This document shows, in pieces, positions 1-8,442 of a DNA stretch of 64,000 nucleotides. The first letter of the stretch is position 1. Each line of letters starts with the position of its first letter. Under the pieces are notes generated by a model, which made no database searches, had not been told where the DNA came from, and worked only from the letters and a program-made list of their open reading frames with translations. Position numbers and translations under genes: made by a program. The stretch comes from Actinomadura sp. NBRC 104425 (GTDB taxonomy: Bacteria > Actinomycetota > Actinomycetes > Streptosporangiales > Streptosporangiaceae): NCBI RefSeq assembly GCF_030269545.1, contig NZ_BSTN01000001.1, forward strand, positions 575,204 through 639,203. Reading direction: 5' to 3'.

Positions 1-1
1 G

Positions 2-88
2 ACGGGCGCGATCAACCCGTCCGGCAAGCTGCCGGTGAAGGCGGGAGGCAAGCCCATCGGCCACGGCCTGTCCTACCGCCCCGCCTGA
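2..88 (+). CDS. C-terminal end of a GH3-like glycosidase (partial)
   Basis: Only the last 28 codons are present, ending in TGA at 86-88. The tail reads GKLPV, then GHGLSYRPA. A GKLPV followed by a GxGLSY closing motif is typical of the C-terminal domain of family 3 glycoside hydrolases, including beta-N-acetylhexosaminidases. The gene points toward the nag operon and ends head-on against ptsI across a shared terminator. A hexosaminidase releasing GlcNAc would fit the neighbourhood, but with so few residues the family call is tentative. Confidence 0.4.
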   Translation, partial: TGAINPSGKLPVKAGGKPIGHGLSYRPA

Positions 89-108
89 CCCGGCCTGCGG
101 CGACAGGG

Positions 109-148
109 AAACGCCGGCCCGCCACCGCTGGTGACGGGCCGGCGTTTT
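109..148. terminator. Bidirectional terminator between the GH3-like gene and ptsI
   Basis: There is a perfect 13-bp inverted repeat (109-121 with 135-147) around a 13-nt loop, with T residues after the right arm and A residues before the left arm. It sits between convergent genes and can serve both. Confidence 0.85.
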
Positions 149-161
149 CGCCGAAAGCCCG

Positions 162-1877
162 CTACAGGCCGAGCTCGGCCAGGCCGGGGAGCAGGGCGCG
201 CGCAGACTCGCGGGCGAGCTGCGCCGTGCGCGCCCGGCGCGCCGCGTCCGCGGCCCGGCGGCACTGGTCGAGGGTGTGCCGGGCCAGCGCGGCGCGGACG
301 AGCGGCAGCGACGGCGCGCCCATCGACAGCGACGTCACCCCCAGCCCGACCAGCACGCACGCCAGCGCCGGATCGCCCCCGGCCTCGCCGCAGACCCCGC
401 ACGGCCGGCCGGCGTCGGCGGCGGCCTGCGCGGCGACCGCGACCAGGTCGAGCACGGCGGGCTGCCACGGGTCCTGCAGGTGCGCCAGCCCGCCGAGCTG
501 GCGGTCGGCGGCACAGGCGTACTGGGTGAGGTCGTTGGTGCCGATGCTGAAGAACTCCACCTCGGCGGCCAGGTCGCGGGCGCGCAGCGCCGCCGCCGGC
601 ACCTCGATCATCACCCCCGGGTGGTCGATTCCGGCGTCCCGGCACGCCTGGGCGAAGAACGCCGCCTCCTCGGCGTCGGTCACCATCGGCGCCATCACCT
701 CGAGCCGGGCGGTGCTCCCGGCGGCGGCGCGGGCCAGGGCGCCGAGCTGCTCGGCCAGCACGTCCGGATGGCCGCGCAGCATGCGCAGGCCCCGCTCGCC
801 GAGCGCCGGGTTCGGCTCCTCGCCGGGCGGCGGCAGGAACGCCAGCGGCTTGTCGGCCCCGGCGTCCAGGGTGCGCACCACCACCTTGCCCTTGGGGAAC
901 GCCTCCAGGACCTTGCGGTAGGCGTCCTCCTGCTCGGCGGCCGACGGCGGCGCGGCCCGGTCGAGGAACAGGAACTCGGTGCGGTAGAGCCCGACGCCCT
1001 CGGCGCCGTTGGCGACGGCGGCCGCCACGTCCTGCGGGCCGCCGACGTTGGCCAGCAGCGGCACGGCATGCCCGTCCTTGGTGGCACCCGGCCCGGTCGC
1101 CGATTCGAGGATCGCGGCGCGCGCCGCCACGGCGTCGCGGGCGGCCCGCACCTGTTCGTCGGACGGGTCGATGCGGACCGTTCCGGCGGCGCCGTCCACC
1201 AGCACCCGCGTGCCCTCGGCGATCTCGGTGCAGCCCGGGCACGCCACCACGGCCGGGACGCCCATGGTGCGGGCCAGGATCGCGGTGTGGCTGGTCGGGC
1301 CGCCCTCCAGGGTCACGAACGCCACGACCATGGCCGGATCGAGCACGGCCGTGTCGGCGGGCGCCAGATCCCGCGCCACCAGCACGAACGGCTCGTCGGA
1401 CTCCGGCACGCCCGGCATGGGGACGCCCAGCAGCCGGGCGACGGCGCGGTCGCGGATGTCGTCCAGGTCGGCGACCCGCGCGGCCAGGTACTCCCCGGCC
1501 CCGGCGAGCAGCTCGCGGTAGGTGCCGAACGCCTCGAACACCGCGCGCGCCGCCGCCGTTCCGTCACCGATCTTGGCGGCGACGGCGTCGGCCAGGCCCG
1601 GGTCGCGGGCCATCAGCGCCTGCGCGTTCAGCACGTCGCGGCCGTCGGTGTTGCCGACATCGGCCGCGCGGGCGGCCCGCGCCTCCAGGTCCGCGGCGAC
1701 CGCTTCGAGGGCGGCCAGGGCGGCCGCGCGCTCGGCCTCGGCGTCGCCGCCGTGCCGCGCCCCGGCGGGCGGCTCGGGCACGGCGCCCGCGACCACCCGC
1801 ACCGGGCCGGCGCCGACACCGGGGCTGACGCCCGCGCCGCGCAGCATGCGGGCCGCGGGCGCCTCCTGATCAGGCAC
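162..1877 (-). CDS. ptsI: PTS Enzyme I (phosphoenolpyruvate-protein phosphotransferase)
   Basis: Cytoplasmic 571-aa protein that takes phosphate from PEP and passes it to HPr. The phospho-histidine motif GGPTSHTAI lies at 192-200 (His197, equivalent to His189 of E. coli). The C-terminal PEP-binding barrel ends with the GVCGEAGGDP motif, whose conserved Cys is at about 496. The length matches the family. The start is GTG at 1877, inside the end of ptsH, so the two genes overlap by 8 bp and are probably translationally coupled. It is the last gene of the leftward nag/PTS operon. Confidence 0.97.
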   Translation of the reverse strand: MPDQEAPAARMLRGAGVSPGVGAGPVRVVAGAVPEPPAGARHGGDAEAERAAALAALEAVAADLEARAARAADVGNTDGRDVLNAQALMARDPGLADAVAAKIGDGTAAARAVFEAFGTYRELLAGAGEYLAARVADLDDIRDRAVARLLGVPMPGVPESDEPFVLVARDLAPADTAVLDPAMVVAFVTLEGGPTSHTAILARTMGVPAVVACPGCTEIAEGTRVLVDGAAGTVRIDPSDEQVRAARDAVAARAAILESATGPGATKDGHAVPLLANVGGPQDVAAAVANGAEGVGLYRTEFLFLDRAAPPSAAEQEDAYRKVLEAFPKGKVVVRTLDAGADKPLAFLPPPGEEPNPALGERGLRMLRGHPDVLAEQLGALARAAAGSTARLEVMAPMVTDAEEAAFFAQACRDAGIDHPGVMIEVPAAALRARDLAAEVEFFSIGTNDLTQYACAADRQLGGLAHLQDPWQPAVLDLVAVAAQAAADAGRPCGVCGEAGGDPALACVLVGLGVTSLSMGAPSLPLVRAALARHTLDQCRRAADAARRARTAQLARESARALLPGLAELGL

Positions 1878-2142
1878 TTTCCGGCTCCGGCTGCTTGAGC
1901 AGGGCCTCCAGCTTGTCGAGCAGCTCCTCGGCGCCCTCGCCCTCGGCGCGGATGACGACCTCCTCGCCGTGCCGGGCGTCCAGGCCCAGCACCGCCAGGA
2001 TGCTCTTGGCGTTCACCGGCTCGCCGCCCGGCTTGGCCACGGTCACGTCGAAATCGGCCTTGGCCGCGATCTGCACGAACAGCGCGGCCGGGCGCGCGTG
2101 CAGCCCCACCTTCGCCTCGATCTTGACGTTGCGCTGGCTCAC
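1870..2142 (-). CDS. ptsH: Phosphocarrier protein HPr
   Basis: 90-aa phosphocarrier between EI and EIIA. The active-site motif GLHARPA places the phosphorylated residue at His15. Ser47 sits in NAKSILAVLGL, the position of the regulatory serine in low-GC Gram-positives. No HPr kinase gene is seen here, and actinobacteria generally lack that regulation. It lies 2 nt downstream of the HAD phosphatase gene and overlaps ptsI. Confidence 0.97.
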   Translation of the reverse strand: MSQRNVKIEAKVGLHARPAALFVQIAAKADFDVTVAKPGGEPVNAKSILAVLGLDARHGEEVVIRAEGEGAEELLDKLEALLKQPEPESA

Positions 2143-2144
2143 AG

Positions 2145-2906
2145 CTACTCCTCATCCTCGCCGCGCCCGGGTGGTTCCCGGCGCGGTCGGCCCCCGAACA
2201 CCCGCAGCACGGGTCCCGGCGAGAGCTCCACTTCCTTCAGGTTCGCCACCAGATGGTCGGCCCCGTCCAGGGCCCGCGCCGGCTGGGTGGTCGTCACGCC
2301 GACGCACGTCATGCCCGCGGCCTTCACCGCGGCCACCCCCGCCGGGGCGTCCTCGAAGGCCACCGCGTCGGCGGGCGGCACGCCGAGCGTCCCGGCCGCG
2401 GCCAGGTAGCCCTCCGGGTCCGGTTTTCCGGCGGTCACGTCCCCGGCGGTCACGGTCGCCGCCGGGAGTTCCAGGATGCCGAGGCCGTCCAGCAGGGCCT
2501 CGGCGTAGGGGCGCTGCGCGGAGGTCACCACCGCCACCGGCACGCCCGCCCCGTGCAGCGCCCGCACCAGCTCGACCGCGCCCGGCACCGGCGCCACCGG
2601 CGGCATGTCCGGTGCGGCGCCGTACGACACCACCTGCGCGAACAGCTCGTCGACGGCGCGGCCGGGGAACAGGTGCGCCAGCTCGGCCAGCACCTCGACG
2701 CCGCGCCGCCCCGCGAACGAGGCGATCAGCGCCTCGTCGTGCGGGACGCCGTGCGTCTGGAACAGCCGCCGCCACATGGCGCGGTTGCGCGGCTCGGTGT
2801 CGACCAGGGTGCCGTCAAGGTCGAACACCGCGGCCCGCAGCGGAAGCTCCGCCGGGCTGCCGCGGCGTCCCCCGGCACCGGGCGGCTCGTGCTCGCTCAG
2901 CGCCAT
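2145..2906 (-). CDS. HAD-superfamily sugar phosphatase, beta-phosphoglucomutase-like
   Basis: 253-aa cytoplasmic HAD hydrolase. Motif I is VFDLDGTLVDTEP (nucleophile Asp29, acid Asp31), motif II is VVTSA, motif III is the Lys of AGKPDPEGY, and motif IV is FEDAPAG. The helical cap between motifs I and II is of the pgm/phosphatase type. The ATG at 2906 overlaps the last codons of the EIIA gene by 10 bp; a longer upstream reading would run through EIIA and is not credible. Its place between EIIA and HPr suggests dephosphorylation of a sugar phosphate made by the PTS. The exact substrate is not visible. Confidence 0.88.
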   Translation of the reverse strand: MALSEHEPPGAGGRRGSPAELPLRAAVFDLDGTLVDTEPRNRAMWRRLFQTHGVPHDEALIASFAGRRGVEVLAELAHLFPGRAVDELFAQVVSYGAAPDMPPVAPVPGAVELVRALHGAGVPVAVVTSAQRPYAEALLDGLGILELPAATVTAGDVTAGKPDPEGYLAAAGTLGVPPADAVAFEDAPAGVAAVKAAGMTCVGVTTTQPARALDGADHLVANLKEVELSPGPVLRVFGGRPRREPPGRGEDEE

Positions 2907-3346
2907 GTGTACAGCTCGGCCCCCTTTTCGACGGCTCCGGACTCCTTGACGTCGGACAGCGCGTCGGCGGGGGCGTCCAGCGCCACCACCGCGCACACCG
3001 GCGACCGGCCGCCCGCCTCGATCGCGGCGGGGTTCCAGCCCACCACCGGCTGCCCCGCCTCGACCGCGTCGCCCTCGGCGGCCAGCAGCTCGAAGCCCTC
3101 GCCCTTGAGCTGGACGGTGTCCACGCCCAGGTGCACCAGCACGCCGTGGCCCTCGTCGTCGACCACGACGAAGGCGTGCGGGTGCAGCTTGACGATCGTG
3201 CCGGTCACCGGGGCGATGGCCTGGCCGGGCGCGCGCTCGGGATCGACCGCGGTGCCCGGGCCGACCATGGCCTGCGCGAACACCGGGTCGGGCACTCCGG
3301 CCAGGCCGACGACCTGCCCGGCGACCGGTGACAGAACTCGCGTCAT
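2897..3346 (-). CDS. crr: PTS EIIA component, glucose/GlcNAc (Crr-like)
   Basis: 149-aa soluble EIIA of the glucose family. It starts MTRVLSPVAGQVVGL, the usual beginning of EIIA-Glc. The two catalytic histidines are His57 in HPHAF and His72 in VLVHLGVDTV; the latter takes phosphate from HPr and passes it to EIIB. The ATG is at 3346, 20 nt after the EIIB stop. The HAD gene starts within its 3' end. Confidence 0.94.
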   Translation of the reverse strand: MTRVLSPVAGQVVGLAGVPDPVFAQAMVGPGTAVDPERAPGQAIAPVTGTIVKLHPHAFVVVDDEGHGVLVHLGVDTVQLKGEGFELLAAEGDAVEAGQPVVGWNPAAIEAGGRSPVCAVVALDAPADALSDVKESGAVEKGAELYTWR

Positions 3347-3366
3347 CGCGTGGCTCCCCAGGCCCT

Positions 3367-3600
3367 TCAGTCCAGCAGGTCTTCGATGTCGCTGGCGATG
3401 GTGTCGGCGTCCGGCCCGACCACCACCTGCACGACGTTTCCGCTGCGCATCACGCCGAACGCGCCCGCGGCCTTCAGCCCGGCCTCGTTCACCAGATCCG
3501 CGTCCGAGACGACGGTGCGCAGCCGGGTGGCGCACGGTTCGATCTCGTCGATGTTGTCGGCGCCGCCCAGCGCGGCGATGATGGCCTCGGCCTTGTCCAT
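3367..3600 (-). CDS. nagF: PTS EIIB component, GlcNAc/glucose family
   Basis: 77-aa free-standing EIIB domain. The phosphorylated cysteine is Cys23 in IEPCATRLR, the hallmark of glucose/GlcNAc-family EIIB. It receives phosphate from EIIA and phosphorylates GlcNAc during transport through the separate EIIC encoded at 6993-8408. The split B and C arrangement is the one known from Streptomyces (nagF with nagE2). A good GGA-rich ribosome site precedes the ATG. Confidence 0.93.
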   Translation of the reverse strand: MDKAEAIIAALGGADNIDEIEPCATRLRTVVSDADLVNEAGLKAAGAFGVMRSGNVVQVVVGPDADTIASDIEDLLD

Positions 3601-3655
3601 CCGCTCGTCCCTTTCCTGATGATCCCGGGGAAACCCGGCGGACCCGGTAAGTCCG

Positions 3656-4699
3656 CTAGTCGGTCTGGGTGACCTTGTTGAGCCCGCGGGGCACGTCGGG
3701 GTCGACGCCGAGCGCCCGCGCCAGCGCCTCCACCAGCAGCTGCCCCGGCACGATAAGCCCCAGCGGCGCGACCCATTCGGGCAGGTCGGGGCCGGGCAGC
3801 GCGCGCGAGCACGCGGCGGCCAGCCCGTCCCCGCCGCCGATGCCGTACGCCCGGGCGCCCGCTCCGCGCACCCGCCGGGCCAGCGCCACCGTGCCGGCCA
3901 GGGTCGGCCCGGAACCGGCGGCGACCAGCAGGGCGGGCGTGCGGTCGTCCACCACCGCGATCGGGCCGTGCAGCAGGTCGGCGTACGACAGGCCCATGGC
4001 GTGCAGATAGCACGCCTCCTTGATCTTCAACGCCAGTTCCAGGGCGGTGCCGAACGCGATGCCGCGGCCGGAGACCACCGCGCCCTGCACCTCGGCCAGC
4101 TCCGCGACGATCGCGGGCAGCGCCTCGGCCGCCTCGGTCACGGCGATGAGCCGCGCCACCTCGTCCGGCACCCGGCGCAGGTCGGCCCGGTCGACCTCGG
4201 CGCCGAGGCCCAGCGCCAGCACCGCCAGCGCGGCCAGCTGGGTGGTGTAGGTCTTGGTGGCCGGGACGGCGAGCTCGTCCCCGGCCTCGGTGACCAGCGC
4301 GACCTCGGCGGTCTCGGCCAGCGGGGACGCGGCGCCGTTGGTGACCGCGACGGTGCGGGCGCCGCAGGACGCCGCCCATTCCAGCGTCTCGACGATCTCC
4401 TCGGTCTTGCCGGACTGGCTGATCGCCACGGCCAGCACGCCGGACAGGTCGAGGCGGCTGCGGTAGGCGGTGGCGATGGACGGCGCGGCGAGCGTGGCGA
4501 GCCGTCCGGTGTGCGACTCCACCAGGTACCGGCCGTACACCGCGGCGTTGTCGGACGACCCGCGCGCGATGAACAGCACCTGGCGGGTGCCGCGGGCCAG
4601 CTGCCCGATGTCGGGCACGCGCGGCAGCAGCGCCTCGACGGTGCGGGCCAGGGCGGCCGGCTGGTCGCCGATCTCGGCCCGCATGCGGCTGGTGGTCAT
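3656..4699 (-). CDS. SIS-domain aminosugar isomerase/deaminase (GlmS C-terminal-like, NagB-II type)
   Basis: 347-aa protein made of two SIS domains, like the isomerase half of GlmS but without the glutaminase domain. SIS signatures are ARGSSDNAA and AISQSGKTEE, and it ends LNKVTQTD, the conserved C-terminus of this family. Such proteins deaminate GlcN-6-P to Fru-6-P (NagB-II) or act as related isomerases. No classical nagB is seen in the window, so this gene is the natural candidate for the step after NagA. Its ATG overlaps the nagA stop as ATGA, indicating coupling. Confidence 0.85.
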   Translation of the reverse strand: MTTSRMRAEIGDQPAALARTVEALLPRVPDIGQLARGTRQVLFIARGSSDNAAVYGRYLVESHTGRLATLAAPSIATAYRSRLDLSGVLAVAISQSGKTEEIVETLEWAASCGARTVAVTNGAASPLAETAEVALVTEAGDELAVPATKTYTTQLAALAVLALGLGAEVDRADLRRVPDEVARLIAVTEAAEALPAIVAELAEVQGAVVSGRGIAFGTALELALKIKEACYLHAMGLSYADLLHGPIAVVDDRTPALLVAAGSGPTLAGTVALARRVRGAGARAYGIGGGDGLAAACSRALPGPDLPEWVAPLGLIVPGQLLVEALARALGVDPDVPRGLNKVTQTD

Positions 4700-5877
4700 G
4701 AACCCCCCTGGAACAGGTTGCCGCCCTGGTGAACGATGTGCCCTGCGACCCAGGTGGCACGCGCCCGGTGGTCGGGGCCGAGCCACACCAGGTCGGCGGC
4801 CGCGCCGGGTGCGATGCGGCCGAGGTCGGGGCGGCCGATCAGGTCGGCCGGGACGCGGGTGGCGGCGTCGATCGCGGTGACCGGGTCGACGCCGAGGGCG
4901 ACGGCGTTGCCGACCGCGGCGTCCAGCCGCAGCGCGGACCCGGCGATCGTGCCGTCGGCGCGCAGCGGCGGCCCCTCGGCGGGCAGCTCGATGGGCTCGC
5001 CGCCCAGGTCGTAGGAGCCGGGCGGCATGCCCGCGGCGGACGCGGCGTCAGTGACGAGCACGACCCGCCCGGCGGCGGCCGCGAACACCACGCGGGCCGC
5101 GACGTCCGACACGTGGTGCAGGTCGAGGATCAGGCCGGGGTGCAGCCGCGGGTCGGCCAGCGCCTGCGCGGCGACGCCGGGCTGGCGGTGGTGGACGCCG
5201 CTCTGGGCGTTGAAGATGTGGGTGACCTTGCGGGCGCCCGCGTCGGCGGCCCGGGCGACCTGCTCGGCGGTCGCGTCGCTGTGCCCGACGCTGACCAGCA
5301 CTCCGTGCTCGACGAGCGTTCCGATCGCCTCGATGGCGCCGTCTCGTTCGGGCGCGAGGGTGACCAGTTTGACCAGGCCGGTCTCCAGGAGGGCCGCGAC
5401 CGCTTCGGGCGTGGGGTCGGTGAGCCAGTCGGCGTTGTGGGCGCCCTTGCGCTTGGCCGACAGGAACGGCCCTTCGAGGTGGACGCCCAGCACGCGGGCC
5501 CCGTCGGGAAGTGCGGGCAGCAGGTCGCGGGTGCGGCGCAGCGCCGCGGCCTGGGTGGCGACGGGCGCGGTGATGAAGGTGGGCAGGAACGCGGTGACGC
5601 CCGTCTCGGGGAGCCGCCGGACGATCTCGTGCCAGCCGGCCTCGTCCGCGTCCGCCAGGTCGTGGCCGAAGTAGCCGTTCACCTGCAGATCGACCAGGCC
5701 GGGGGCGAGCGTCCCGGCCGGCAGGTCCACGTCCGGCGGTGCGGGCGGGGCACCCTCGCCGACCTCGGTGACCACGCCGTCCGCCACGCGGACGAATCCC
5801 GGGGACAGCAGGCGGGTGGGACCGTCGCCGTCGGGGACGGCGACCACGTTCTTCGCGGCGAGGAGCAGTGCTGCCAT
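4696..5877 (-). CDS. nagA: N-acetylglucosamine-6-phosphate deacetylase
   Basis: 393-aa amidohydrolase converting GlcNAc-6-P to GlcN-6-P and acetate. Motifs in order: GLVDLQVNGYFG (60-71), HLEGPF with metal ligand Glu135, VGHSDAT with His199, THIFNA with His220, and LVTDA with catalytic Asp277. Length and motif order fit NagA. It is the first gene of the leftward operon. A large palindromic operator lies 34 bp upstream, implying control by the divergent GntR regulator. Confidence 0.95.
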   Translation of the reverse strand: MAALLLAAKNVVAVPDGDGPTRLLSPGFVRVADGVVTEVGEGAPPAPPDVDLPAGTLAPGLVDLQVNGYFGHDLADADEAGWHEIVRRLPETGVTAFLPTFITAPVATQAAALRRTRDLLPALPDGARVLGVHLEGPFLSAKRKGAHNADWLTDPTPEAVAALLETGLVKLVTLAPERDGAIEAIGTLVEHGVLVSVGHSDATAEQVARAADAGARKVTHIFNAQSGVHHRQPGVAAQALADPRLHPGLILDLHHVSDVAARVVFAAAAGRVVLVTDAASAAGMPPGSYDLGGEPIELPAEGPPLRADGTIAGSALRLDAAVGNAVALGVDPVTAIDAATRVPADLIGRPDLGRIAPGAAADLVWLGPDHRARATWVAGHIVHQGGNLFQGGS

Positions 5878-5911
5878 GGGGGTCTCTCCGGGCGGAGGTG
5901 ACGGCGCTCTG

Positions 5912-5939
5912 GACTGGTCTAGTCCGGACTAGACCAGTC
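5912..5939. promoter_or_regulatory. 28-bp perfect palindromic operator upstream of nagA (dre-like)
   Basis: Positions 5912-5939 read the same on both strands. The core is TGGTCTAG, six bases, then CTAGACCA. These half-sites match the dre element bound by DasR/NagR-type GntR regulators of GlcNAc metabolism (consensus near ACTGGTCTAGACCACT). It lies just upstream of nagA, so the divergent GntR protein probably represses the operon here until an amino-sugar phosphate is bound. Confidence 0.85.
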
Positions 5940-6133
5940 GTCACCATACCCCTAAAAGCGGACAGAGCGAAGATCCCGGGGGCAAGTCTCCTGTGACGGG
6001 ACCGGACAGCCGCCTCCGGGCGGGCCGGTGCGCCGGACCGTCTCGCCGCAAACCGCCCGGCTACCGCCGATGAGGCGGCTGACCTGCGGTTTCGCAATGT
6101 TCCGGCTTAATGGAGCCGTTATCCATCTGTGCA

Positions 6134-6176
6134 TTGACACGACGTTTCCCGATGTGGTCTAGTCCGGCCTAGACCA
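6134..6176 (+). promoter_or_regulatory. Promoter with embedded dre-like operator for the GntR gene
   Basis: A TTGACA hexamer at 6134-6139 is followed after 18 nt by TCTAGT at 6158-6163, a fair sigma-70-type pair. The second operator (6155-6176) has arms TGGTCTAG and CTAGACCA around a six-base centre. It covers the proposed -10, so repressor binding would block RNA polymerase and give autoregulation. Confidence 0.7.
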
Positions 6177-6221
6177 GTACGTACCTTAGGTATCCGGCCC
6201 CGGCCCGAGGACGACGACCAC

Positions 6222-6962
6222 GTGACAACCATCGACCCGCACAGTCCCGTCCCGAAGTACTTCCAGCTCCGGGCGATCCTCCTCGACCTGATCGAGTCGG
6301 CGGAGCTGCCGGTGGACGCGCCGATCCCGTCCGAGCGCGAGCTGTGCGTCCGGTACGGACTGTCCCGGATGACCGTCCGGCAGGGCGTCGACCAGCTCGT
6401 CTCCGAGGGTCGGCTCTACCGGGTGCCGGGCAAGGGCACCTTCGTCGCCCGCCCCAAGATCGAGATGCCGCTGCGGCTGGTCTCCTTCACCGAGGACATG
6501 CTGGCCCGCGGGATGCGGCCGGGCGCGATCGACCTCGACCGGCGCACCATCGCCGCCGACGCCCACCTGGCCCGCCAGTTCGACGTCGAACCCGGCACCG
6601 AAATCCACGTCATCGAACGGCTGCGCACCGCCGACGGGCAGCCCATGGCGCTGGAGCGGGCGCACATCCTGGCCTCACTCGCCCCCGACCTGCTCGACCG
6701 GCGGCTGGCCGACCGCTCCCTGTACGGCGTCCTGGAGGCGGTCTACGGCGTGGTGTTCGACGCCGGAGACCAGACCATCGACGCCGCCGTGGCCGACGCC
6801 ACGGAGGCCCGTCACCTGCAGATTCCCCGCGGCAGCGCCGTCCTGCTCCTGCGGCGACGCTCCTACACCGGTGGGGTGTGCGCGGAACTGGGCGTGTCCA
6901 CCTACCGGGCCGACCGCTACCAGATCCGCACCTCCCTCGGAAACCCGCCATCGCGCACGTAG
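6222..6962 (+). CDS. GntR/HutC-family regulator of GlcNAc genes (NagR/DasR type)
   Basis: 246-aa regulator. The N-terminal winged helix-turn-helix (about 8-75) contains SERELCVRYGLSRMTVRQG and the GKGTFVA wing. The C-terminal UTRA effector domain (about 95-235) includes FTEDMLARGMRPG and IERLRTADGQPMALE. DasR/NagR proteins bind GlcN-6-P or GlcNAc-6-P in this domain. The start is GTG at 6222. Dre-like operators in front of it and in front of nagA, with the EIIC gene 30 nt downstream, support a role as local repressor. Confidence 0.9.
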   Translation: MTTIDPHSPVPKYFQLRAILLDLIESAELPVDAPIPSERELCVRYGLSRMTVRQGVDQLVSEGRLYRVPGKGTFVARPKIEMPLRLVSFTEDMLARGMRPGAIDLDRRTIAADAHLARQFDVEPGTEIHVIERLRTADGQPMALERAHILASLAPDLLDRRLADRSLYGVLEAVYGVVFDAGDQTIDAAVADATEARHLQIPRGSAVLLLRRRSYTGGVCAELGVSTYRADRYQIRTSLGNPPSRT

Positions 6963-6992
6963 CACTCCCCCGGCTACAAGGAGGAAAACCCG

Positions 6993-8408
6993 ATGAGTTC
7001 CACAACCGCAGTGGGCGGGACCGCGGCACCTCGCCGCGGATCGGCCGCCCTGGCCGTCCTCCAGCGCATCGGCCGCAGCCTGATGCTGCCGATCGCCGTC
7101 CTGCCCGCGGCCGGCCTGCTGCTGCGCCTCGGCCAGCCGGACGTGATCGGCACCGACAAGGCGGCGGACCCGTGGATCAGCTTCTCCGGCGCCGACCGCG
7201 TCGCGCAGGTGTTCTCCGGCGCCGGGGGCGCGCTGTTCGACTGGATGCCGCTGCTGTTCGCGGTGGGCGTCGCCGTGGGCTTCGCCAAGAAGTCCGACGG
7301 CTCGACCGGGCTGGCCGCCGTGGTCGGCTACCTGGTCTTCCACTACGTCAGCATGAACATCTTCTTCGTCCGGTTCGACGACGACCTGAAGGCCAAGATC
7401 GGCAAGCAGCTGTTCGACCCGGACAACCCCGGCCAGCCCAACCTGGTGCTGGACCTGGCCGCGCAGAACCCCACCCGGGTGCTCGGCGGCATCGTCATCG
7501 GGCTCGTCACCGCCCTGCTCTACCAGCGCTTCTACCGGATCAAACTGCCGACCTGGCTGGCCTTCTTCGGCGGCCGCCGGTTCGTCCCGATCATCACCGC
7601 GTTCACCGCGATGATCCTCGGCGTGGTATTCGGCTTCATCTGGCCGGTGCTCGGCAAGTGGCTCACCAGCTTCGGCGAGTGGATGGCCGACAACAGCACG
7701 ATCGGCGCGGGCGTCTACGGCGTGATCAACCGGCTGCTGCTGCCGCTCGGCCTGCACCACATCCCCAACAACGTCGTCTGGACGCAGATCCCCGAGTGCA
7801 CCGTGGACGGCAAGACCTACGCCGGCGACCTGAACTGCTACCTCAACGGCGCCGACGGCGCGGGCTGGTCGATGACCGGCTACTTCCCGGTCCTGATGTT
7901 CGCGCTGCCCGCCGCCGCCCTGGCCATGTGGCGCGCCGCCCCGCCGCACCGCCGCCCTGCCGTCGGCGGCATCATGTTCTCCGCCGCGCTGACCGCGTTC
8001 GTCACCGGCATCACCGAGCCGATCGAGTTCGCGTTCATCTTCGTGGCGCCGGTCCTGTTCGGCCTTCACGCCGTGCTGACCGGCATCTCCATGGCCGTCG
8101 CGGACGCGCTCGGCATGAAGCTGGGCTTCAGCTTCTCCGCCGGCGGCATCGACATGCTGATCAACGGCTCCAAGGACAACACCCACAAGCTGATCCCGCT
8201 GATCATCATGGGGCTGATCTACGCGGCGATCTACTACCTGCTGTTCAGCGTGCTGATCCGCAAGCTGAACATCCCCACCCCCGGCCGCGAACCGGAGGGC
8301 GAGGAGTCGGCCGCCGCCGACCCCGCCGCCTCCCCCGAACTGGCCGGCTCGGGCAAGAAGAGCGGCCGCTCCAAGAAGAGCGGCGCCGCGGAGACGAGCA
8401 CGTCATAG
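6993..8408 (+). CDS. nagE2: PTS EIIC component, N-acetylglucosamine-specific permease
   Basis: 471-aa integral membrane permease with about ten hydrophobic segments. The glucose/GlcNAc EIIC signature GITEPIEF is at 339-346. It lacks fused A or B domains; those are encoded separately at 2897-3346 and 3367-3600. The Lys/Ser-rich tail after about residue 435 is likely cytoplasmic and disordered. A strong AAGGAGG site (6978-6984) precedes the ATG. It is probably co-transcribed with the GntR gene. Confidence 0.93.
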   Translation: MSSTTAVGGTAAPRRGSAALAVLQRIGRSLMLPIAVLPAAGLLLRLGQPDVIGTDKAADPWISFSGADRVAQVFSGAGGALFDWMPLLFAVGVAVGFAKKSDGSTGLAAVVGYLVFHYVSMNIFFVRFDDDLKAKIGKQLFDPDNPGQPNLVLDLAAQNPTRVLGGIVIGLVTALLYQRFYRIKLPTWLAFFGGRRFVPIITAFTAMILGVVFGFIWPVLGKWLTSFGEWMADNSTIGAGVYGVINRLLLPLGLHHIPNNVVWTQIPECTVDGKTYAGDLNCYLNGADGAGWSMTGYFPVLMFALPAAALAMWRAAPPHRRPAVGGIMFSAALTAFVTGITEPIEFAFIFVAPVLFGLHAVLTGISMAVADALGMKLGFSFSAGGIDMLINGSKDNTHKLIPLIIMGLIYAAIYYLLFSVLIRKLNIPTPGREPEGEESAAADPAASPELAGSGKKSGRSKKSGAAETSTS

Positions 8409-8442
8409 CGGCCTTCTGACCACTCCTCCCCGCCTCCCCCTC

